NCBI GenBank assembly: GCA_040902895.1
Contig: JBBDWL010000090.1
Span: forward strand, 51,159 to 115,158
Direction of reading: 5' to 3'
Source: JALYRV01 sp040902895
GTDB taxonomy: Bacteria > Acidobacteriota > Vicinamibacteria > Vicinamibacterales > SCN-69-37
Length of the DNA stretch: 64,000 nt
Part shown: piece by piece, positions 59,419 to 64,000 of the stretch
Numbering within the stretch: position 1 is the stretch's first letter
Layout: every line of letters starts with the position of its first letter
The notes under the pieces: generated by a model
What the model saw: only the letters and a program-made list of their open reading frames with translations
Databases searched by the model: none
What the model was told of the DNA's origin: nothing
Made by a program: the position numbers and the translations under genes

Positions 59419-60774
59419 CTAGACCATGTACGGCACGTCGGACCCGCTCGTCGGATAGCCGAAAAGCATCGCCTTGAGGTCCGCGGCCGACAGGCCGCCG
59501 CGCATGGCGACCGCAAAAAGGTTGATGACTTCCTCGGCATGCGGGCCCAAGAGGTGCGCGCCCAACACGCGCCCGGTGCGCTCTTCCACCAGGACCTTGA
59601 AGCCTGACGTCGCCTCGCCGATCCGGCGGGATGAATACCACCCATCGGTCTTCTCGTGATGCGTCACGAACGTCAGACCAGCCTCGTGCGCGGACTGCTC
59701 GCCCAGTCCCACTGAGGCCAATGGCGGGAGAGTGAAGAGAACGCTCGGGACGATCGTATAGTCGGGCCTGACGGTGTTGCCCTCCAGCAGGTTCATCGCC
59801 ACGACGCGGGCGTCGTAGCCGGCCACCGGCGTCAGTGGCGGGCCGCCGGTGTCCGCGGCATCGCCGGCGGCGTAGACGGCGGGATTCGACACGCTTTGGA
59901 GGTACTCGTTCACGGTGACGCCGCGACGCCGGTCCCACGCGACGCCTGCCGCGTCCAGACCAAGATCGTCGATTTCGGGTACTCGCCCGGCGCCGTGCAC
60001 GACGAGCGCGCCCTCGACGCGTCGCACGGCGCCGTCCGTCGAAGCGTGGGCGACGAATGCGTCGCCAGATCGCTCGATGCCGGTCACGCTGGTGCCAAGC
60101 TGGAGATCGATGCCGAGAGCGCGCGTGCGCGCTGCGAGCAGATCGACAAGATCGGGGTCGAACAACTCCAGCGGGCGCTCACCCCGGTGCAGGATCGTGA
60201 CCCGCGCGCCGGCCCTCGCCGCGACGTGCGCGAATTCGAACGAAATGAACCCGCCGCCGACGAACACGACGCTCGATGGAAGATCGTCGAGCTCGAGAAA
60301 TTGTTCGCTCGTCACAAGGTGCTCGGCCCCTGGAATACCCAAATCGACCGGTTTCGCCCCCGCAGCCACGAGCACGTGCCGTCCTTCCAGCTCGTCGCCA
60401 CCGACCGCGATCGTCGACGGACCGATGAAACGCGCACGGCCATGAAAGGCCTCGATGCCCTTCGCGGCGAAGCCCTCCTCGCGGTTGTGCGGCACCGCCG
60501 CGATGAGCGACCGCTTGAACGCCATCAGGTCCCGCCAGTCGATCCGCGTCCCGGCCGGCACAATGCCTTTGCCGTCCAGGCGCCGGATCCCGTCGATCGC
60601 CTCCGCCGCGCCGACGAGCACCTTCTTGGGATCGCATCCCCGCAGGGCGCATGTGCCCCCAAACGGCCGTGAATCGACGATGGCGACGGTCCATCCAGCT
60701 GCGCGGCACCGCGAGGCGACCCCCGATGCCGCCGATCCAGTGCCAATGACGACCAGATCGAATGTCTTTCTCAT
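59419..60774 (-). CDS. Flavin disulfide reductase next to MerA
   Basis: A 451-residue class I pyridine-nucleotide disulfide oxidoreductase. FAD motif VVIGTGSAASGVASRCRAAG, redox pair C42/C47 in GTCALRGCDPKK, NAD(P) motif VVFVGGGFISFEFAHVAARA, and second FAD motif VYAAGDAADT. The C-terminus YPTSGSDVPYMV lacks the His-Glu catalytic pair of glutathione reductase and the Cys pair of MerA. It starts 9 bp after merA, so it is in the same operon. Role unknown; a partner in thiol or mercury reduction is a reasonable guess. Confidence 0.8.
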   Translation of the reverse strand: MRKTFDLVVIGTGSAASGVASRCRAAGWTVAIVDSRPFGGTCALRGCDPKKVLVGAAEAIDGIRRLDGKGIVPAGTRIDWRDLMAFKRSLIAAVPHNREEGFAAKGIEAFHGRARFIGPSTIAVGGDELEGRHVLVAAGAKPVDLGIPGAEHLVTSEQFLELDDLPSSVVFVGGGFISFEFAHVAARAGARVTILHRGERPLELFDPDLVDLLAARTRALGIDLQLGTSVTGIERSGDAFVAHASTDGAVRRVEGALVVHGAGRVPEIDDLGLDAAGVAWDRRRGVTVNEYLQSVSNPAVYAAGDAADTGGPPLTPVAGYDARVVAMNLLEGNTVRPDYTIVPSVLFTLPPLASVGLGEQSAHEAGLTFVTHHEKTDGWYSSRRIGEATSGFKVLVEERTGRVLGAHLLGPHAEEVINLFAVAMRGGLSAADLKAMLFGYPTSGSDVPYMV

Positions 60775-60783
60775 TCGTAGATG

Positions 60784-62232
60784 CTACCCGGCGCAGCAGG
60801 AGAGTTGACTGACGTCCCTGGTGAACATCTGCGCTGCCAGCTTCAGCCCTTCGACCATCGTGAGGTACGGGAACAGTTGATCGGCCAGTTCGTGCACGGT
60901 CGTCCTCGCGCGGATGGCCAGGGCGGCGGACTGGATGATTTCACCCGCTTCCGGTGCGACGGCCTGTACGCCCAGCAGCCGGCCCGTCCCCGCCTCGGCG
61001 ACGACCTTGATGAAGCCGCGCGTGTCGAAGTTGACGAGCGCCCGTGGCACGGCGTCGAGCGGGAGCGTGCGGCTGTCGGTCTCGATGTTCCGCAGGTGCG
61101 CCTCCGCTTCGCTCAGCCCTACCGTCGCCACCTGCGGATCGGTGAAGACGACGGCCGGCATCGTGGTCAGATCGAGCGCCGCGTCGCCACCGGTCATGTT
61201 GATCGCCGCTCGCGTGCCTGCCGCGGCCGCCACGTACACGAACTGCGGCTGATCGGTGCAGTCGCCGGCCGCGTAGATATCCGGCGCGCTCGTGCGCATG
61301 TGATCGTCGACCGCGATCGCCCCGCGCGCGTCGAGCGTGACGCCGGCGGCCTCGAGATTGAGGCCGCGCGTATTCGGCGCCCGCCCGGTGGCCACCAGAA
61401 GCTGATCGGCACGCTCCGTGCCGCCGTTGGTGACGAGGGTGAATTCGCCCTCGCTGAACGACACGCTCGAGGCCTGCGTCTGCGGCAGCACCCTGATGCC
61501 CTCGGCGCGGAACGCCTCCGTGACGGCTTCGCCGATGGCCGGATCTTCGCGGAACAGCAGTGTGCTCCGGGCGAGGATGGTGACTTCGCTGCCGAGACGG
61601 GCGAACGCCTGGGCGAGCTCCACCGCGACGACTGACGATCCGATTACCGAGAGCCGCGACGGAATGCGGTCACTCGCGAGCGCTTCGGTCGAAGTCCAAT
61701 ACGGCGTGTCCTTCAGACCCGCGACTGGCGGCAGAGCGGCGCGTGCGCCGGTTGCGATCAGGCAGCGGTCGAACGAGACCGGGCGCTGTCCGCCGTCCGA
61801 CACGTCCACGGTGAGCGTGTGGCCGTCGGTGAAGCGCGCGTCGCCGCGTACGACCGTGATGGCCGGGATCCCGGCGAGAATCGCCTCGTACTTCGCGTGA
61901 CGCAGTTCGTCGACCCGCCCCTGCTGCTGCGCGAGCAGCCGCGGCCGATCGACGACAGGTGGCGTGGCGGACAGTCCCATGTCGAACGGGCTCTCGCGAC
62001 GGAGGTGGGCGATGTGGGCCGCGCGGATCAGGATCTTGGACGGCACACAGCCGACGTTGACGCAGGTCCCTCCGATGGCGCCGCGCTCGATCAGCGTGAC
62101 GGTTGCGCCCAGTTCAGCCGCCTTCAGCGCCGCCCCCATCGCGGCGCCGCCACTGCCGATGACGGCGATGCGCAACGGGGAGGGGCCGGCGGCAGGCGGC
62201 GAGTTGTGGGCCGCGGTGGCGTCGGTCGGCAT
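60784..62232 (-). CDS. merA: Mercuric reductase
   Basis: A 482-residue MerA: FAD-binding VIGSGGAAMGAALKAAELGA, redox pair C57/C62 in GGTCVNVGCVPSK, NAD(P) site SVIGSSVVAVELAQAF, IYAAGDCTDQPQFVYVAAAA, and the MerA-specific C-terminal vicinal cysteines C479/C480 (QLSCCAG). It lacks the N-terminal HMA domain of many MerA proteins. It reduces Hg(II) to Hg(0) in the cytoplasm using NADPH. The MerR-type promoter lies 10-40 bp upstream of the ATG, so the message is nearly leaderless. Confidence 0.93.
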   Translation of the reverse strand: MPTDATAAHNSPPAAGPSPLRIAVIGSGGAAMGAALKAAELGATVTLIERGAIGGTCVNVGCVPSKILIRAAHIAHLRRESPFDMGLSATPPVVDRPRLLAQQQGRVDELRHAKYEAILAGIPAITVVRGDARFTDGHTLTVDVSDGGQRPVSFDRCLIATGARAALPPVAGLKDTPYWTSTEALASDRIPSRLSVIGSSVVAVELAQAFARLGSEVTILARSTLLFREDPAIGEAVTEAFRAEGIRVLPQTQASSVSFSEGEFTLVTNGGTERADQLLVATGRAPNTRGLNLEAAGVTLDARGAIAVDDHMRTSAPDIYAAGDCTDQPQFVYVAAAAGTRAAINMTGGDAALDLTTMPAVVFTDPQVATVGLSEAEAHLRNIETDSRTLPLDAVPRALVNFDTRGFIKVVAEAGTGRLLGVQAVAPEAGEIIQSAALAIRARTTVHELADQLFPYLTMVEGLKLAAQMFTRDVSQLSCCAG

Positions 62233-62241
62233 GACAGATCA

Positions 62242-62272
62242 AGTCTGGACCCGTACCTAAGTACGGAGTCAA
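62242..62272 (-). promoter_or_regulatory. MerR-type promoter/operator of merA
   Basis: On the minus strand TTGACT (-35) is followed after 19 bp by CAGACT (-10). The 19-bp spacer, longer than the usual 17, is the hallmark of MerR-family promoters. It holds the dyad CCGTAC-TTAG-GTACGG, as in mer operators. No merR gene lies nearby in the window. The predicted start of transcription is only a few bases before the merA ATG. Confidence 0.75.
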
Positions 62273-62376
62273 GCGATATGAAAAATCATGCGATCAGTGG
62301 TGATGGGCGCCACGTCCTGACGCCGGCTTCTGCGCGCGTCGGCGTGCTGACGGCGCAGCCAGCTTGCGGTGCGCCT

Positions 62377-62675
62377 TCAGACTTTCTGCATTTCCTTTCC
62401 ACAGCAGCAGCGCGGATTGAGATTGCCTCCAGCGCCGGGGTTGGCCCCCTTGGTCACCTCGATTTCGCACCCGCAGTTCGCATCCGGACACCNNNNNNNN
62501 NNNNNNNNNNNNNNNNNNNNNNNNNNNNNNNNNNNNNNNNNNNNNNNNNNNNNNNNNNNNNNNNNNNNNNNNNNNNNNNNNNNNNNNNNNNNGGGTTGGC
62601 CCCCTTGGTCACCTCGATTTCGCACCCGCAGTTCGCATCCGGACACCGATACTTCTCGCCCTTCTGAAGTGCCAT
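62377..62675 (-). CDS. Small Cys-rich protein interrupted by assembly gap
   Basis: As assembled the gene is broken by 100 Ns. Collapsing the identical 55-bp flanks removes 155 bases and leaves one 48-codon frame (47 residues plus stop). It reads MALQKGEKYRCPDANCGCEI, then EVTKGANPGAGGNLNPRCCC, then GKEMQKV. It has six Cys, three of them adjacent, so a metallothionein-like metal-binding role is likely. GAGGAG lies 8 bp before the ATG at 62675. It stands between merT-like and merA, on the same strand. Confidence 0.65.
62438..62492. repeat. 55-bp overlap, left side of gap
   Basis: Identical, base for base, to 62593-62647. It begins GGGTTGGCCCCC and ends CGGACACC. It is coding sequence of the small Cys-rich gene. 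Identical ends at a run of 100 Ns suggest contigs that overlap by one k-mer rather than a true duplication. Confidence 0.9.
62493..62592. other. Assembly gap, 100 Ns
   Basis: Exactly 100 undetermined bases, a conventional placeholder length. The identical flanks suggest the real gap is zero or negative. Confidence 0.97.
62593..62647. repeat. 55-bp overlap, right side of gap
   Basis: Same sequence as 62438-62492. It continues to the right with the 5' end of the Cys-rich gene; the left copy continues into its 3' end. Confidence 0.9.
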
Positions 62676-62830
62676 AAGAATCTCCTCATCTGCATGGGCT
62701 TCAATAGCCATGCCCATAGGATGGACCTGCCCTCAACTCGATTTCCTTTCCACCTCGTGCAGTCGTTCCAGACCCCATCGTCGCAACGGGCCGAGCACTC
62801 GCCGCGGAGATGATAGTCAGCACTTAAGCG

Positions 62831-63235
62831 TCATCCGAATCGGACGAGGAGTGGACCCAGGATGAACGCCGCGAAGACGCCGAGGAGATAAAGCGCGGCC
62901 GACATCCAGAGGGTCAGGCGGCTCACCTTATCGGCGGTCGCACACGCGGAAGGCTCATCGGCCGGACAAGACTCGCCGGCGGCGCGAAGCCTGGGGGCGA
63001 GCCGGTACACATAAACAAAGTTGAGCGCGATGAGCGAGCCCGAGATCGCAAAGACCCACTCCTTGTTACGAGAGAGCGCCACCAGCCAGGGCGCCGCCGT
63101 TAGCAAAGACGCCACGGTTGCGCCCAGGCCGATCAACACCAGTACCGAGGGCAGGGCGCAGCAGATCAAGGTGCCGAACGACGTAAACAGGGACATGTAA
63201 CCGAGGAATCGCCCCTCTGAAACGCGTGCGCTCAT
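62831..63235 (-). CDS. merT: MerT-like mercuric ion transporter
   Basis: A 134-residue inner-membrane protein with three to four helices. The first helix carries the vicinal Cys pair (FGTLICCALPSVLVLIGLGA) that takes Hg(II) from MerP in MerT proteins. A second Cys pair is in the loop ESCPADEPSACATADK. Its ATG overlaps the stop of the MerP-like gene by 4 bp, giving coupled translation. It would move Hg(II) to the cytoplasmic MerA. Confidence 0.8.
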   Translation of the reverse strand: MSARVSEGRFLGYMSLFTSFGTLICCALPSVLVLIGLGATVASLLTAAPWLVALSRNKEWVFAISGSLIALNFVYVYRLAPRLRAAGESCPADEPSACATADKVSRLTLWMSAALYLLGVFAAFILGPLLVRFG

Positions 63236-63729
63236 TGCTTGACGTCGGTCACCTGGATCACCTCTGCCGCCTTCTCTTTCGGCACCGCGATCACACCCTG
63301 CACCGTGACGACCTGCCCGGCGTGCTTCTCGAGCTCCGCCAGCTTCCCGGCATGCGCCGTCATCGCCACGTCGAATGTCTCCTTCGTTTCGGGCACCTCG
63401 AGCCGCAGCCGGCCGCCGGCGGCGACCACGCGAGCTCGGACCGTCACCGTAGCGCCTTGCGGCGTAAATCCGTTTCGTCGCACTGCCTCGCGGAGAGCAG
63501 CCATCGTGGTCTTGTTTCCGGGCTGGAGTTCAATCTCCGCCCGGCCCTGATTCAGGCTTACTTTGGCGGACGTGACTCCATCGAGCTTCTCGACAGACAC
63601 GCTCACGGCGTGTGCACAGATCGCTCAATCCATGCCGAAGATGCTGAGATCGATCTGACGGAATTCCGCGTGCGCCACCGAAGCGCCGCCGACGGTGGCG
63701 AACGCGAACACCAACAATAGACGTTTCAT
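63232..63729 (-). CDS. MerP-like HMA protein with in-frame TGA, candidate selenoprotein
   Basis: From ATG at 63729 the frame gives a signal peptide (MKRLLLVFAFATVGGASVAH), then IDLSIFGMD, a TGA at codon 35 (63627-63625), AICAHAVSVSVEKLDGVTSA, EIELQPGN and NGFTPQGATVTVRARVVA, and continues open to 63232 (165 residues with Sec). HMA domains carry GMxCxxC at this place, so TGA stands for the first metal-binding Cys, giving UxxC. A hairpin that fits bacterial SECIS rules follows. The last 75 residues form an extra beta domain. Otherwise it is a pseudogene with one substitution. It overlaps the merT-like gene by 4 bp. Confidence 0.65.
63597..63627 (-). promoter_or_regulatory. Candidate bacterial SECIS hairpin after TGA codon
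   Basis: Starting at the TGA, 11 bases separate it from a stem ACACGC / GCGTGT (6 bp, all Watson-Crick) with loop CGTGA. The first G of the loop is its second base, with 18 bases between it and the TGA. Bacterial SECIS consensus asks for a G in the first two loop bases, 16-37 bases from the UGA. Three G-U pairs could extend the stem below a C-C mismatch. Confidence 0.5.
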
Positions 63730-63740
63730 GAAGGGCCCCC

Positions 63741-64000
63741 TCAGAAGAAGTAACTGAAATTCAAGGCGAACCGAAAGTTTTCCTGCTGCACGAGCCGGCC
63801 GACATCACGATAAATGGGGAACTGAATCCCCCCTTCGATCGCATAGTTCTTATAGATCCCGAGGGCGCCGGGGCCGACGAAGATCTGGTGTCCGCCGGTT
63901 CCGGGATGTTCGACATTGTCGTTCCGCAGGTTGCCTGCTCGCTCTCCCGTCATCTCGACAAACAGGCGCCAGTCCCAATGGGGATAATCTTTCCGTAATG
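63741..64000 (-). CDS. Outer-membrane beta-barrel protein, 5' end beyond window
   Basis: The last 86 residues of a gene that enters from the right edge. YPHWDWRLFVEMTGER, QIFVGPGALGIYKNYAIEGG, IQFPIYRDVG and a final FALNFSYFF, with aromatic C-terminal Phe, are typical of a barrel of the phenol-MetA or transporter class. It is 11 bp upstream of the MerP-like gene, on the same strand, so it likely belongs to the mercury operon as an outer-membrane component. Confidence 0.7.
   Translation of the reverse strand, partial: LRKDYPHWDWRLFVEMTGERAGNLRNDNVEHPGTGGHQIFVGPGALGIYKNYAIEGGIQFPIYRDVGRLVQQENFRFALNFSYFF

Noticed and set aside
62281..62492. A divergent merR gene on the plus strand
   Set aside because: The frame from the ATG at 62277 has no helix-turn-helix or the three Cys of MerR; it is antisense to the Cys-rich gene.
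62438..62647. A real tandem repeat in the Cys-rich protein
   Set aside because: Exact identity, a 100-N spacer, and restoration of a single clean frame by collapse all favour an assembly artefact.
1..64000. CRISPR arrays
   Set aside because: No regularly spaced repeats or cas genes were seen anywhere in the window.

Overview
The window looks like part of the chromosome of an Acidobacteriota bacterium, most likely class Vicinamibacteria. This is inferred from high GC content, a long MacB/FtsX-type permease of the acidobacterial duplicated orphan kind, a carboxypeptidase-regulatory-domain TonB receptor, a VWFA-related secreted protein, and several genes with a TANNNT -10 box placed directly before the start codon (apparently leaderless mRNAs). 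No rRNA or marker gene is present to prove the taxonomy.

Layout. 0-8 kb: a response regulator, a Tat-exported alanine racemase-like protein, a GT-C type membrane glycosyltransferase, a HigBA toxin-antitoxin pair and the ADOP permease. 8-10 kb: a decayed serine recombinase beside tRNA-Lys, a lipoprotein and two tRNA-Arg genes separated by a large palindrome. 10-18 kb: a two-gene cytochrome c operon, a thioredoxin-like ferredoxin, and divergent ligD and ku (non-homologous end joining) separated by a 110-bp inverted-repeat element, followed by an ExeA-type ATPase and a PfkB kinase. 18-38 kb: a PHP-domain hydrolase and a large myo-inositol regulon: iolG, a sugar ABC importer, a TonB receptor, iolB, a LacI regulator, iolE, iolC, a separate DUF2090 aldolase gene, iolD, then glpK and glpF. 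The genes would carry a polyol from outer membrane to central metabolism. 38-49 kb: tRNA-His, a GGDEF protein, an M28 peptidase, an internally deleted IS3 element, a VWFA-related protein, a flavoprotein monooxygenase with an AraC regulator, a GH6 glycosidase and a PRC-barrel protein.

49.8-53.1 kb is a 3.2-kb island bounded by tRNA-Arg(TCT) and a 50-bp copy of its 3' end. It carries the 3' end of a Wadjet jetC gene, a full-length jetD, an orphan AbrB-type antitoxin, a HigBA-like pair and a DUF2442 gene, but no integrase. 53-58 kb: a second TonB receptor, DUF1801 genes (one broken) and small stress-type proteins.

57.6-64 kb, all on the minus strand, ends in a mercury-resistance cluster: outer-membrane barrel (partial), a MerP-like HMA protein, MerT-like protein, a small Cys-rich protein, MerA behind a MerR-type promoter, and a second flavin disulfide reductase. 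The HMA protein is interrupted by an in-frame TGA exactly where GMxCxxC should have its first Cys, followed at the right distance by a stem-loop that fits the bacterial SECIS consensus. It is therefore a candidate selenoprotein. A 100-N assembly gap nearby is flanked by an identical 55-bp overlap; collapsing it restores an intact 47-residue Cys-rich gene.
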